Shown here: in pieces, positions 46,421-55,692 of the stretch
How positions within the stretch are numbered: the stretch's first letter is position 1
How the letters are laid out: each line of letters opens with the position of its first letter
Source: a virus
DNA: 64,000 nucleotides
Reading direction: 5' to 3' (one strand)
Virus record (IMG/VR): IMGVR_UViG_3300030503_000315
Coordinates: 151,316 to 215,315 of that record
The notes under the pieces: generated by a model
What the model saw: the letters and a program-made list of their open reading frames with translations, nothing else
Told to the model about the DNA's origin: nothing
Database searches by the model: none
Made by a program: the position numbers and the translations under genes

Positions 46421-47908
46421 ATGGCAACTAAGAAAGTAGCGGCTAAGAAAACAAGTCGCAAAGCAAGAAATGCAGAAGTTGATAAAGCTATAGATGACGA
46501 AGTTGGAGAATCAAAATCTAGTAAAAGTTTTAATGCTCTATCCTTCTATGCGGAGTCTTTGGATGAAGTAGCTCGTCGTCAAGATTTTGATTCTGATCTT
46601 ATGGAAGATATGCCACCAATGAGTACTGGTATTCTTGCACTAGATCTTTTGATGGGTGGTGGGATACGACCAGCGTGGTTTACCATGTTTGGCCCGGAGC
46701 AGAGCTGTAAGACAACGGGTGCTATCACCATCATGGCGGCTGCACTTAAGAATAAAGTGCCCATAGTGGCTCTTGCCGACTATGAGGGATCAACTCGAAA
46801 TTCTCGCCCTTATGTATCAAGTATTCTTAAACACTCTGGACTCAAGTTGTCCGCGAAAGATATTTTTGGTAAGAAAGATCCTACCACAGGTAAGTGGCAA
46901 ACAGCACCCTTAGTGCGCTACAGAGCAGAAACAATAGGGGAAAAATTCTTTGACTACCTAGCTGATCTGCTACGTACCCTACCAGATAAAAAATTCATAG
47001 CAGGAAAGTGGTGGCTGGTGTTTGATGATACAAAACAGAATAAAGCTAAGATAGGATCACATGCTAATCCATCCATGGCTAAAAAATATGGAAAGGGATT
47101 ATGGGTAGAAGCTGAAGATGGAACTATGCAAGCTTTGGTTTTGGTAGATTCTTATCCAGCAATGAATCCCTCATCTAACGATGAAGACGACGCCAATAAT
47201 TCTTTAGCTTTGCAGGCCAGAATGTTTAGCAAACATTTGCCTAGAGTAAAAGGTAGGATGGCATCAAAGATGGTAGCTGTAGTTGGTATCAATCAACTAC
47301 GGGCAGTACCCATGGCTATGTATGGTCCTAAAGAGGCCGAACCGGGCGGGGTAGCACTCAGATTTAATTCTGATGTACGAATAAAGTGGACTCCTATGAA
47401 GACTGGTGTTCCTTTCAATCCTAAATTTGACACGGAAGATTACCTGGAACAGGAACGTTCAGTTGTTGCTGAGGGTAAGGACAGATATCGTTATATCCGT
47501 ATTGCTGCGATAAAGAATAAACTTTGGAACCCTGGCCGCAAAGCGTGGATACGCTTATGGGTAACAGATGCCACAGGATCCGCAAATGGTTTCGATCCAT
47601 TCTTCGATACCGTGCATTATCTCAAAGAGACTGGGCAGCTAACTAACAAGAATCGCAAAGTCATGCTCCTTAATCTAGATGAGATGGGTAAGGCAAAGAA
47701 AACATGTGATTGGTTGACTCTCAAAACCTGGGTACTTGGTACTACAGAAGAGAAGAAGGCTATCTGCAAGACATTAGGTTTCGAGAAGGCATTTGATCTA
47801 CGCCGATTCTGTTTCTCTCAGATGGCTAAGGGTAGAGGTGAAGATCTCTACAACATGCAGAAGAACAAAGGTAAAGTTTCAGATGATGAATCGGAGAGTA
47901 AAGAATGA
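46421..47908 (+). CDS. RecA/UvsX-like recombinase
   Basis: 495 residues from ATG 46421 (AGGA upstream). STGILALDLLMGGGIRPAW and the Walker A loop FGPEQSCKTTGAI match the RecA/UvsX core. ALVLVDSYPAMNP gives Walker B and MVAVVGINQLRAVP the strand near the DNA-binding loop. The protein is longer than UvsX (about 390), with inserts between Walker A and B. It should form filaments on single-stranded DNA for recombination-dependent replication. Its N-terminus, MATKKVAAKKTSRKARN, copies the basic block found in the tail of the neighbouring ssDNA-binding protein. Base composition is more AT-rich than its neighbours. Confidence 0.9.
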   Translation: MATKKVAAKKTSRKARNAEVDKAIDDEVGESKSSKSFNALSFYAESLDEVARRQDFDSDLMEDMPPMSTGILALDLLMGGGIRPAWFTMFGPEQSCKTTGAITIMAAALKNKVPIVALADYEGSTRNSRPYVSSILKHSGLKLSAKDIFGKKDPTTGKWQTAPLVRYRAETIGEKFFDYLADLLRTLPDKKFIAGKWWLVFDDTKQNKAKIGSHANPSMAKKYGKGLWVEAEDGTMQALVLVDSYPAMNPSSNDEDDANNSLALQARMFSKHLPRVKGRMASKMVAVVGINQLRAVPMAMYGPKEAEPGGVALRFNSDVRIKWTPMKTGVPFNPKFDTEDYLEQERSVVAEGKDRYRYIRIAAIKNKLWNPGRKAWIRLWVTDATGSANGFDPFFDTVHYLKETGQLTNKNRKVMLLNLDEMGKAKKTCDWLTLKTWVLGTTEEKKAICKTLGFEKAFDLRRFCFSQMAKGRGEDLYNMQKNKGKVSDDESESKE

Positions 47909-48279
47909 TACCGCTTAACGTTGAGAAGTCGATGCATAATGAACATGTACCCAATACTTTAAGGATAGTAAAAGATGGTCCAACTTTTGCTGCCGGAGTT
48001 CCTTGGGTTTCGGATAATGCCCTATGTTTCTGGAAAGTAATTGAGGAAGATGAACAGATTTTCATCCAAAGAGTTCAGGATTACATAGAAAGTATGGTGG
48101 GTCACGCACAGCAATTCAAGACACACCTACCACTTATCCTCATGGATTTAAAGAATGGGCTATTCAAGTCTGGCGTTGATCTTATCATAGGTACTAGCGC
48201 TGAATTTGTGGAAAAGTGCAAAGCTTTTGTTGAACGCCCTATAGAAACAAAGATCAAAGTGACGAAAGTAATAAGGTGA
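47905..48279 (+). CDS. Hypothetical protein, 124 aa
   Basis: ATGA overlap with the recombinase gene. Soluble mixed protein (HLPLILMDLKNGLFKSGVDL). Its position suggests an accessory recombination factor; no family recognised. Confidence 0.65.
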   Translation: MIPLNVEKSMHNEHVPNTLRIVKDGPTFAAGVPWVSDNALCFWKVIEEDEQIFIQRVQDYIESMVGHAQQFKTHLPLILMDLKNGLFKSGVDLIIGTSAEFVEKCKAFVERPIETKIKVTKVIR

Positions 48280-48283
48280 ACCT

Positions 48284-48964
48284 ATGGCAAGCACCGTTAT
48301 GACGAAGAAGGATGAGGACGCGGCAGACTCTCTGCTCGCTGCCGTGATGACCATAGGTAGACCACTAAAGGAAACTCCAAAGAAGGAAAAGATACTTGTC
48401 CATCAGCAATGGAAAACCCAGACAGGTAGGCAGTCACGCTTCTTCTACAGGCCGACTATCTCTTTGGATTCAGAACTAGAGCACAGGAAAAAGATAGCTG
48501 AGCCTAAAGAGTTGGATCTCGTTGATTCTCAGGTAGCAGAGCGCGCAGAGTCGTATTCTAGGGAATTGCCATCGAAGTTAGATAGAAATATTGATAAGGT
48601 GAGAGAGTTTTGGTTGAAGAATGTTGCTCCACTGACACTAGCCGCTCAGGCAGGTAGCGCTCAAGCTAAAGATGTTGTTCAACGTACCTTGGGTGCTCCT
48701 ATAGATCAGGATCCTTTCCTTAAGTTCCAGAGGATGCTCGAGCAAGGTCTGACAATCAAGATGGCGAACTATCTTGTTACCTATCTGGGTATTCCTAAAA
48801 CCAAGGTATCGGAATTGATCGATGCCATAACACCCAAAAAGGAGGTTATGGTTTTCGGTCCAAATCATGGAGCTCCTCCACCGCAGCAAATGGATAACAG
48901 ACGTTCTCGTCAAGAGAAGCCTGAACCACCCAAGTCGAGGATCGATGATCCCGATCTAGACTAA
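48284..48964 (+). CDS. Hypothetical protein, 226 aa
   Basis: A basic first third (TPKKEKILVHQQWKTQTGRQ), a helical middle and a Pro/Gln/Arg-rich tail. Last gene before the terminator ahead of the terminase, so it ends the recombination run. It could be a head or terminase-associated protein; unknown. Confidence 0.65.
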   Translation: MASTVMTKKDEDAADSLLAAVMTIGRPLKETPKKEKILVHQQWKTQTGRQSRFFYRPTISLDSELEHRKKIAEPKELDLVDSQVAERAESYSRELPSKLDRNIDKVREFWLKNVAPLTLAAQAGSAQAKDVVQRTLGAPIDQDPFLKFQRMLEQGLTIKMANYLVTYLGIPKTKVSELIDAITPKKEVMVFGPNHGAPPPQQMDNRRSRQEKPEPPKSRIDDPDLD

Positions 48965-48966
48965 AC

Positions 48967-48996
48967 AAAGCCACCTGCAGTTTGGGTGGCTTTTCC
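48967..48996 (+). terminator. Terminator before the packaging genes
   Basis: AAAGCCACC (48967-48975) pairs with GGTGGCTTT (48985-48993), 9 bp, followed by TCC. Marks the boundary between the recombination and packaging blocks. Confidence 0.85.
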
Positions 48997-49010
48997 ATCT
49001 TTTGATCTCC

Positions 49011-49018
49011 AATTTCAC
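49011..49018 (+). promoter_or_regulatory. AATTTCAC motif before terL
   Basis: CCAATTTCACCC, 15 bases behind the terminator and 53 bases before terL; one base differs from the other copies. Confidence 0.3.
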
Positions 49019-49070
49019 CCTGCAGTAACGGAAGGTTGTATAACACCGATGAACTCTGCATGGTGATAAC

Positions 49071-51290
49071 ATGGAAGATATAGATAAACTACTGAAATTC
49101 AACGCCGACTCTCTCTTTCCTTCGCTCTTAACAGACGACCAGAAAGAACTGATCCACCGTGCCCGTAAAAAGAAAGCAGAAATTAAAAAGAAAAAGACGG
49201 GCATAAAGGTTAGATCCTACGAGTTGGACGTCAAGTCTGATGAATATGTATTGAAGGGTTGTGGATTAGATGACTTCGGTCAAGTAATCGACGACTTCAA
49301 TATTGAAAAATACATGGCGGACATGGAAGACCCTGAAACGGGAACTCTCCATGATCTTAAGATCGATACTCGCGATCTTCCTCTAGCCAAAAACTTCTAC
49401 GACTATTGCTTTAACCTGACAGGACGGAAGGTACACAAACCTTGGTCTCGCCAGTTATGGATCGGTGCCATGCTTCATGGCGAGATCTGCCCCTGCTGCT
49501 CCAAGAAAGAGTGGCTGGATATCAGCAACGTCCCCAAAGATTTTCCCAGCAAAGATCTGCCACAGTACCTTCAGTTCCTAGAGAATGGAAAATGTCCCAA
49601 ATGTAAGAGGACAAAGTGGGAACTGATTAAGGATCACGGTCTCCGCGACTACATCCAACTCGTATCAGTGTTGGGTCAGCGTTCGGGTAAGTCAAGTTCC
49701 GCTGCAATGTATGCGTCCTATCACTTACACCGGATGCTAAAGTTCCCCACCTATGCAACTCTAACGAACTCGATGCAGAGCTCAACGGAGTTGACAGGCA
49801 CCATGGTTAGCCTTTCTTTCGCCAAGGCAATCGGTGTTATGTGGACTCCGTTTCGTAAGTTGGTGACTGAAGAATCCGAATGGTACTCTGAGTACTTCCG
49901 GATGATGGATCACTATAAGAGCATGTACGGTAAAGAGCTGTATAGAACGTCTACCATGTACATGAACTTCGGCCTGAAGAACATCAAGATGTATCCTTCA
50001 GGTCCAAAGAGTTCAACGCTTCGTGGTGATACGCGCTTCCTGGCAATGCTGGACGAGTTGGGGTTGTTCAAACTTCCTTCGGGCAATGAAGAGGAGGATG
50101 AAAACTCCGAAATTGCAAACGCGGACGAGGCACATAAGTCGCTCTACAACAGCTTGACTACGGTCAACATGGCCTATAACGAGTTGCTGATGAAGGGGTA
50201 CAACACAGCACCACCGGCAATCCTCATGTCAGTGTCATCCCCGATGTCGATCCGTGACAAGGTGATGCGTCTCTATCGTGAGTCAAAGACGGAAGAAGGA
50301 TCCAAGTATATCCTAGGAGTGAATCTTCCTACGTGGGAAGTCAACCCACATATGACGCGCAACTCTCCTGTTATTGCAGCAGCGTACGCGTCCAATCCTG
50401 AAAAGGCAGAACGTGACTTTGGTGCTAACCCGCCTATTGTTCACTCACGTTTTCTCTCAGCGCAGTCCGTTAATGAAACGGTGTTCTCAGGTCAAGCAAA
50501 TAGCCATAGCCTGATCTATCAATTCGATCAACCTGAGATGATATACGGTAAGCTGGACAAGTCACGTCCTCTTCCGTATATGCCTTCGGTTGTCGCTCTT
50601 GATGCTGGGTCTACTAACAACTCGTTCTCAATCGCTGCAGGCTATTACGACTTCGACTCGGGTAAGACGATAGTCACAACATTACTTGAGTGTATGCCTC
50701 AACAGGGACGAAGGATCGACTTCAACTCACTGTACACCCACGTCATTCTTCCGCTTGTCAAGGCAACCAACGCGGTATGGATTGCTGCCGACCAATGGCA
50801 GTCGATTGATTTGTTGCATCGTACTAAAGCTGACATGGGAAATAATCCTCTGCAGAAGCCTCGCACCATGGCAACACAGTACTCACCGAAGCGCAAAGAC
50901 TTTGAGTCGTTTCGAGGTATGTTGGAATCCGGTAACATCATACTTCCACGTGCCAATGAAAAAGATGCACAGCGCGTCATGAACGGGGATATCGCCAACT
51001 ATAGAACAGAGATGATCGGCAAACCTGTAGAGCATTTGATGCTGCAGATGTTGACGGTGAAGGATGTAGGGGCTGCACGCTGCCCGGAGAAAGGTGAAGG
51101 CTATACCGATGACCTGTTCCGTGCGACTGTCCTCCTGGTCAATGCTATCCACAAACCAAAGTGTATGGAACGTCTTGTCGAAGCTCGAAATTTCAACTAT
51201 TCTGGTGAGCGGTCACGTATGCCTGATCCGATTTTTGTGTCCAGAGGATCACCAGTTAACATGGCTTTAGCCCGCGTGCTGCATCGTTAA
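49071..51290 (+). CDS. terL: Terminase large subunit
   Basis: 739 residues. A zinc-ribbon insert is seen at ICPCCSKKEWL and KCPKCKRTKW. Walker A is LGQRSGKSSSA (about residue 205), Walker B LAMLDELGLF (about residue 325), and the RNase H-like nuclease domain starts at VALDAGSTNNSFSIAAG (about residue 505), with WIAADQWQS and TDDLFRATVLL giving further acidic residues. TerL pumps DNA into the prohead and cuts it. It is larger than most TerL (about 500-600) because of its N-terminal extension and zinc insert. Confidence 0.9.
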   Translation: MEDIDKLLKFNADSLFPSLLTDDQKELIHRARKKKAEIKKKKTGIKVRSYELDVKSDEYVLKGCGLDDFGQVIDDFNIEKYMADMEDPETGTLHDLKIDTRDLPLAKNFYDYCFNLTGRKVHKPWSRQLWIGAMLHGEICPCCSKKEWLDISNVPKDFPSKDLPQYLQFLENGKCPKCKRTKWELIKDHGLRDYIQLVSVLGQRSGKSSSAAMYASYHLHRMLKFPTYATLTNSMQSSTELTGTMVSLSFAKAIGVMWTPFRKLVTEESEWYSEYFRMMDHYKSMYGKELYRTSTMYMNFGLKNIKMYPSGPKSSTLRGDTRFLAMLDELGLFKLPSGNEEEDENSEIANADEAHKSLYNSLTTVNMAYNELLMKGYNTAPPAILMSVSSPMSIRDKVMRLYRESKTEEGSKYILGVNLPTWEVNPHMTRNSPVIAAAYASNPEKAERDFGANPPIVHSRFLSAQSVNETVFSGQANSHSLIYQFDQPEMIYGKLDKSRPLPYMPSVVALDAGSTNNSFSIAAGYYDFDSGKTIVTTLLECMPQQGRRIDFNSLYTHVILPLVKATNAVWIAADQWQSIDLLHRTKADMGNNPLQKPRTMATQYSPKRKDFESFRGMLESGNIILPRANEKDAQRVMNGDIANYRTEMIGKPVEHLMLQMLTVKDVGAARCPEKGEGYTDDLFRATVLLVNAIHKPKCMERLVEARNFNYSGERSRMPDPIFVSRGSPVNMALARVLHR

Positions 51291-51296
51291 ACAGAA

Positions 51297-51304
51297 AATT
51301 TCAT
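51297..51304 (+). promoter_or_regulatory. AATTTCAT motif before the RuvC gene
   Basis: AAATTTCATCG between the terL stop and the next gene, 24 bases before ATG 51328. Confidence 0.33.
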
Positions 51305-51327
51305 CGTATTAAGTGAATGAGAACAGC

Positions 51328-52692
51328 ATGAAACGACCTAATGCTAGTGGTTCCAATAATCATCGCTTTGTAACACAAGGAACCTTTGAATCACAACTGT
51401 CCAAGAAGTTTGGTAACCACCGTTTAGAAATTCTTGAGTACAACGGTTCTCAATCTCTGCTTCGCTATAGATGCAAAAGCTGCAAGAAGATTTCTACACT
51501 AAGGATAGCCGCGGATCTTTTGAAAAGGAAATTCCCATGCTTCTGTGCTATGAGGCGCGAGAATGATCCCATCACCTGTTGGGAAGAAGAGATAATCGAA
51601 TATCTTCATGTGGATTTGAACTTTACTACCGCACAGATAGCTCAGCTGATTGGAATAGATCAGAATAGGATAGTCAAATATCTTCGTCGCGTCGAACTCG
51701 TTCAAGACGGCGACGAGCTGAACTCTAAGCGTACTGCACTGGAATATAAGAAAAATCAACCTAGTGTATCCCGCCAAGAATATGGATCATCCGCACATCT
51801 AGTGACTAGCAAGATCTACAATAGATACAGGCATATTGTAGATCCAAAAGGAAAGAGAGGTACTCGTTACCACCTAGATCATATTCTATCCATCTCAGAC
51901 GGTTACTCGAAGTTCGATGCGCCGCTCTCTCTCAGAGAACTTTGCCATCCTGCTAATCTCGCAATTATAACGGCGACTAAAAATTGTAGTAAAAGTAAGA
52001 AGAGTGGTCATACCATACTACAACTTCGAAGAAAAATTCAGCAGTTTGAGAAGTGCTATGGAATTGTAGAATTTCCCGAGTACTGGTCTTTGGATTTTTC
52101 GAATCTTAAAAGTAATAAGGTTAGTGATGGCATAAATATTCTGAGTATGGATCCTGGGACGTCAAACTTCGGAGTGTTTGGTGGCGTACTGTATGGGGCT
52201 AAAAGTTTGCACAGGGTCAAAGCAAGCGTCAGCACTATGCTAAGGAACCCCATCAAGGATCTTCGAGATAGTGAAGTTGCTCAGGAAAAATTCAGAAAGG
52301 AAATCAAAGACCTATGCCTTATGACAAGTCCTGATTTTATAGTCATGGAACGTTTTCAAGCGCGTGGTCTTAGAGGCACAACCGGTGAGCTTGTGTCATT
52401 TATGATAGGTCTCATAGCTGGTATGTTACCAAGTTTGCGTGAGTTACTTGGCAAACATATTACTCTAGTGACTCCTATAGCCAGTCAATGGAAGAATGCG
52501 GTGAACCGTGTCATAACACTGGACGACCTGTATTCACAGCTGAAACCAAAGCAGTACCATAGGTTGGATGCAGCATTACTTGGTATGAGTATTTTTCCGG
52601 TCAAGAATCCTTATGAAGGATTTTCAAAACAAAGGCAGCAGAAGTTGGTGAATTTGATCCAACGAGGGGACTTGTTCCCGGAAGGATGGTGA
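51328..52692 (+). CDS. HNH - RuvC-like nuclease fusion
   Basis: 454 residues (GTG 51313 would add five). Residues 45-90 hold a zinc-ribbon-like part (YRCKSCKK, FPCFC), residues 95-125 a helix-turn-helix (TTAQIAQLIGIDQNRIVKYL), residues 178-230 an HNH nuclease (YHLDHILSISDGYSKF, HPANLAIITATKNCSKSKKS). From residue 270 a complete RuvC-type RNase H fold follows, with catalytic MDPGTSNFG, FIVMERFQARG and HRLDAALLG. RuvC-like resolvases are usual near phage terminases, where they cut branched DNA before packaging. The fused zinc-HTH-HNH part looks like a homing endonuclease joined in frame. Confidence 0.82.
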   Translation: MKRPNASGSNNHRFVTQGTFESQLSKKFGNHRLEILEYNGSQSLLRYRCKSCKKISTLRIAADLLKRKFPCFCAMRRENDPITCWEEEIIEYLHVDLNFTTAQIAQLIGIDQNRIVKYLRRVELVQDGDELNSKRTALEYKKNQPSVSRQEYGSSAHLVTSKIYNRYRHIVDPKGKRGTRYHLDHILSISDGYSKFDAPLSLRELCHPANLAIITATKNCSKSKKSGHTILQLRRKIQQFEKCYGIVEFPEYWSLDFSNLKSNKVSDGINILSMDPGTSNFGVFGGVLYGAKSLHRVKASVSTMLRNPIKDLRDSEVAQEKFRKEIKDLCLMTSPDFIVMERFQARGLRGTTGELVSFMIGLIAGMLPSLRELLGKHITLVTPIASQWKNAVNRVITLDDLYSQLKPKQYHRLDAALLGMSIFPVKNPYEGFSKQRQQKLVNLIQRGDLFPEGW

Positions 52693-52697
52693 GAGTC

Positions 52698-53081
52698 ATG
52701 AGACCGAAAGTAAAGATCACGGGGTTTGTTAAGCAGGAGACGTACGTCGACCTGCTCTTGTACCAGGTACCTTCCGCGTTGGGATATCACATCAAATATC
52801 TCAAGTTGGGAGATGGTCCGGCTAAGTGGGATGCAGGAGGTGGACGAAGTTTTACTCCGCCAGAGATTCCAGTCACCTACGAGATGAGCTATCCTTTCGA
52901 TCTTGAACAGAACGCGCAAGAGATTGCTGATTGGGTGAGGAACACCCTCTCTGCCTTGAACTCATCCATTCGAATGATTATCTCAAATGGTGATTCGCAT
53001 GTAACGTTTCGTCCGGTGCATATTCAGTACGATCAGCACAAGGTGAAGTTATCGACACGCGTAAGTGTATGTGTTTTCTGA
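52698..53081 (+). CDS. Hypothetical protein, MRxxVKV opening, 127 aa
   Basis: ATG 52698 follows GGTGAGAG; ATG 52686 would overlap the previous gene. It begins MRPKVKITGFVKQ like the small proteins at 29737, 29977 and 33512. The rest is beta-rich (VTYEMSYPFDLEQNAQEIAD). Lies between packaging genes; possibly a small structural protein. Confidence 0.6.
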   Translation: MRPKVKITGFVKQETYVDLLLYQVPSALGYHIKYLKLGDGPAKWDAGGGRSFTPPEIPVTYEMSYPFDLEQNAQEIADWVRNTLSALNSSIRMIISNGDSHVTFRPVHIQYDQHKVKLSTRVSVCVF

Positions 53082-53091
53082 GAGGTCGGAT

Positions 53092-53376
53092 ATGAAGTTG
53101 AAACTACCACAGGCATTTTTGGAAGCTTCTGCAACAGTTAGTGAAGTGCAGGCCAAGGTCCAACCAGCGGCACCAAAAGAAGAAGTTAAGGTGCACGCTC
53201 GAATTGATATGAGTGCAGAAGTTGCAGGAGCTGGACTATGTCCCGAATGCCGTCAACCTATGCAGCAATCGATCGCCAATGGCATTCCTGTTTTGATTTG
53301 TCTCGAACACCGTATAGCCATTCCTACCCCAGACGCACCGGAGGTTACAAATGTTGAAGAAGAAAGTAAGAAGTGA
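53092..53376 (+). CDS. Small zinc-knuckle protein, 94 aa
   Basis: GAGG precedes ATG 53092. GLCPECRQPMQQ and, 20 residues on, LICLEHRIA give a CxxC...CxxH zinc knuckle. Ala/Val/Pro-rich linkers flank it. Overlaps the next gene by 26 bases. Function unknown. Confidence 0.6.
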   Translation: MKLKLPQAFLEASATVSEVQAKVQPAAPKEEVKVHARIDMSAEVAGAGLCPECRQPMQQSIANGIPVLICLEHRIAIPTPDAPEVTNVEEESKK

Positions 53377-54157
53377 GATGTCTTTCACTATCGACCCTGT
53401 AGATCATCCTGTCAGAGTCAAGAAGAAAAAAGTTAGAGAGTCCTTGAGTTCACCTCAGCGTGAAGATCAGGAATCGGTTGACGCTGCAAAGAAGTTGATG
53501 CGCAAGAAGCAGTTCAAGAACAAAAAGGCGCCTAGAGCTCCTTCCTCTGTAGAAGAAGCAGAGATTGTAGAAGCGGTTGTGAAGAAGAAAAAGAAGTCGA
53601 CCTCGTTGGTTCCCCACCAACATCCTCCGACTGATCTTGTAGTGATGGGCAGGAAGCGCATTTCGAAGCTAGTTAAGAAGGACATGAACTCCATTATCGG
53701 TGACGATGCGGAGGAAATGCAAAATCTGTTCGAAGATGGCTCGACAGACCAGGCGACGCAGATGTTGAACCGTCGTCTTATCCAAATGTGTATCGACATC
53801 ATACCTTCATTAGAGACCGGAGTACGGAACTCTAATGGGCGTTACTCTGTGCATGCATTGAACAACACGATCCAGACCATACGGGAGTTAATGATCGATC
53901 TACAATCTGCACAGGATAGAGGTGCGATAGGCATGTCGATTGTAGATCAGATTATTCGTCCCACCGTTCTCGACATTGCAACGAAGATAGTTGAAGAGCA
54001 GGCGACGGTGTTGTCTGAGGTGAAAGATTTGATACCTACGGAAGTCTATACAAGATTCCGTCAAGCACAGATCGATAGCCGTAACCGGTTGGGTTCCATG
54101 ATGAATCAAAAGTTCGAAGCGATTAAGGAACAGACGGTAAATTTCCTCCAAAGATGA
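53351..54157 (+). CDS. Hypothetical helical protein, 268 aa
   Basis: GGAGG at 53341 fixes the start at ATG 53351. A Lys-rich first 85 residues (RVKKKKVRESLSS, KKKKKSTSLVP) are probably disordered and nucleic-acid binding. The remaining 180 are helical (IQTIRELMIDLQSAQDRG). Position between terminase and portal would suit a small-terminase or head-completion protein, but no motif proves it. Confidence 0.65.
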   Translation: MLKKKVRSEMSFTIDPVDHPVRVKKKKVRESLSSPQREDQESVDAAKKLMRKKQFKNKKAPRAPSSVEEAEIVEAVVKKKKKSTSLVPHQHPPTDLVVMGRKRISKLVKKDMNSIIGDDAEEMQNLFEDGSTDQATQMLNRRLIQMCIDIIPSLETGVRNSNGRYSVHALNNTIQTIRELMIDLQSAQDRGAIGMSIVDQIIRPTVLDIATKIVEEQATVLSEVKDLIPTEVYTRFRQAQIDSRNRLGSMMNQKFEAIKEQTVNFLQR

Positions 54158-55080
54158 CGATGACGAAGATTTCTATTTGGTCGCCATGTAAAAATGAAGA
54201 TGAGTACGAACAAATAGTTCAGGATCTATTCTTCTTAAAACTAGCGCCTACACTTCTCAAATCTAAAAACTCTAGATTTGAGAGTACTGTATTGCAGAGA
54301 GCTTGGAACCTTCAGGTAGAGAGTCAGGAAAGAGCTAGGAATATTAGAAGACGAAAGCCCTATTCATTAGAGGAGATATTTTATGTTTACGTACTGATGG
54401 ATCCTCGCAAGCCCGGCCTATATGAATACCGATTCAAAGATAAATTACTCGTGCTACCATTTGAACCTTTCTACGTGGGCAAGGGGAAAAATGACAGAAT
54501 ATATGTTCATAATCTTGAGGTTCAGAAAGATCATGCCCATAGATTTCAAAGGCATAAACATAATCTCATCCGCAAGTTACATAGTCTTGGACTAAATCCA
54601 GTGGAGAAGAAATTATCTAAGTTGGAAATAGAAAGCATCGCCTATGCGAAAGAAATTTGGTTGATAAAAGTCATAGGAAGATCTAATCTATCCAGAGGTC
54701 CATTGACTAATGAGACTGATGGTAAAGAAGGTAGTACTGGACTCATCCAAAGTAGCCTTACCATAGCAAAAAGAGTCGAAAAGCTTATTGGTCAGAAAAG
54801 AACAGAAGAAACAAAAGCTAAGATGGCTATGGCGGCTCGCGGTAGGACTCATGTGACTTCGGAAGAAACCAAAGCAAAGATTAGGGCTTCAGTCACAGGA
54901 TTTAAACATACGGAAGAAGCTAAAGCTAGAATAGCTAAGGCCGCAGGAAATAGACCCCATAGACCAATGTCAGAAGAAACAAAAGCTAAATTGAGGGCGG
55001 CGTTCTTGGGGAAGAAGAAGTCAGCAGAACATATTGAGAATATGCGCAAGGCATGGCAAGTTCGAAAGGTAGTAGGATAG
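54154..55080 (+). CDS. GIY-YIG homing endonuclease with NUMOD3 repeats
   Basis: 308 residues, ATGA overlap with the previous gene. FYVYVLMDP and PFYVGKGKNDR (about residues 76-115) are the GIY-YIG motifs, with RKLHSLG and ESIAYAKEIWLIKVIGR completing the domain. The C-terminal third has three to four NUMOD3-type DNA-binding repeats (SEETKAKIRASVTGFKHTEE). No intron signs surround it, so it is free-standing. High AT content marks it as an immigrant. Confidence 0.9.
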   Translation: MTMTKISIWSPCKNEDEYEQIVQDLFFLKLAPTLLKSKNSRFESTVLQRAWNLQVESQERARNIRRRKPYSLEEIFYVYVLMDPRKPGLYEYRFKDKLLVLPFEPFYVGKGKNDRIYVHNLEVQKDHAHRFQRHKHNLIRKLHSLGLNPVEKKLSKLEIESIAYAKEIWLIKVIGRSNLSRGPLTNETDGKEGSTGLIQSSLTIAKRVEKLIGQKRTEETKAKMAMAARGRTHVTSEETKAKIRASVTGFKHTEEAKARIAKAAGNRPHRPMSEETKAKLRAAFLGKKKSAEHIENMRKAWQVRKVVG

Positions 55081-55106
55081 GTAGTAGCTAATAAGGGGAA
55101 TTAGCA

Positions 55107-55535
55107 ATGGACGACGAAGAACATGGGAAAGTACAGTGGTTGAAAACTCCTGAGATGCTTGGATTTTTGAAGGCATACTTCATGGATACACGACCCGAAG
55201 TCCACGTAGAGTTAGTTGAAGCCAAAAGAGAAGTTACGTGGATGGCAATACCCAAGGAAGTAGACAAAAGACCAAAGATTATTGATACCCCGTTTGAGTT
55301 CTTTCTCAACGCTCAAATACACGCCTCACAAGATCCAGAAATATTGGTTGAAGACATCTGTGTCACTCTATCCGATATGTGCAGATCGTGGAAACTTGTG
55401 GACGATCCAAGGCATTACATAACGCTAAGGATTCCTCAGACAGTTATCCTCACTCCCTCGGGTTCAATTCAGTTAACCATAGTTGCTTCTATGTTCACTG
55501 AAACTCTAGGCCGTGATTTATTCCTCCGAGCCTGA
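55107..55535 (+). CDS. Hypothetical protein, 142 aa
   Basis: Starts 26 bases after the endonuclease. Soluble mixed protein (LKAYFMDTRPEVHVELVEAK, TVILTPSGSIQLTIVASMF). No family recognised. Confidence 0.65.
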   Translation: MDDEEHGKVQWLKTPEMLGFLKAYFMDTRPEVHVELVEAKREVTWMAIPKEVDKRPKIIDTPFEFFLNAQIHASQDPEILVEDICVTLSDMCRSWKLVDDPRHYITLRIPQTVILTPSGSIQLTIVASMFTETLGRDLFLRA

Positions 55536-55536
55536 C

Positions 55537-55692
55537 ATGGAAATGCAACCTTGTTTATTCTGTATAGCAAAGTTTGGATTTGTCCTGATTATGTTTTCCT
55601 ACCTGGCAATGGAGCTCATAGAGATCTGTGCCCCAGGTGAGACGTGGTACGATCTACTGGCGAACCATAGAAAACGCCGAGGCTACGAATGA
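55537..55692 (+). CDS. Small membrane protein, 51 aa
   Basis: One base after the previous stop and ATGA overlap with the next gene. CLFCIAKFGFVLIMFSYLAM is one hydrophobic helix with a CxxC at its start; the tail is basic (NHRKRRGYE). No family recognised. Confidence 0.5.
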   Translation: MEMQPCLFCIAKFGFVLIMFSYLAMELIEICAPGETWYDLLANHRKRRGYE

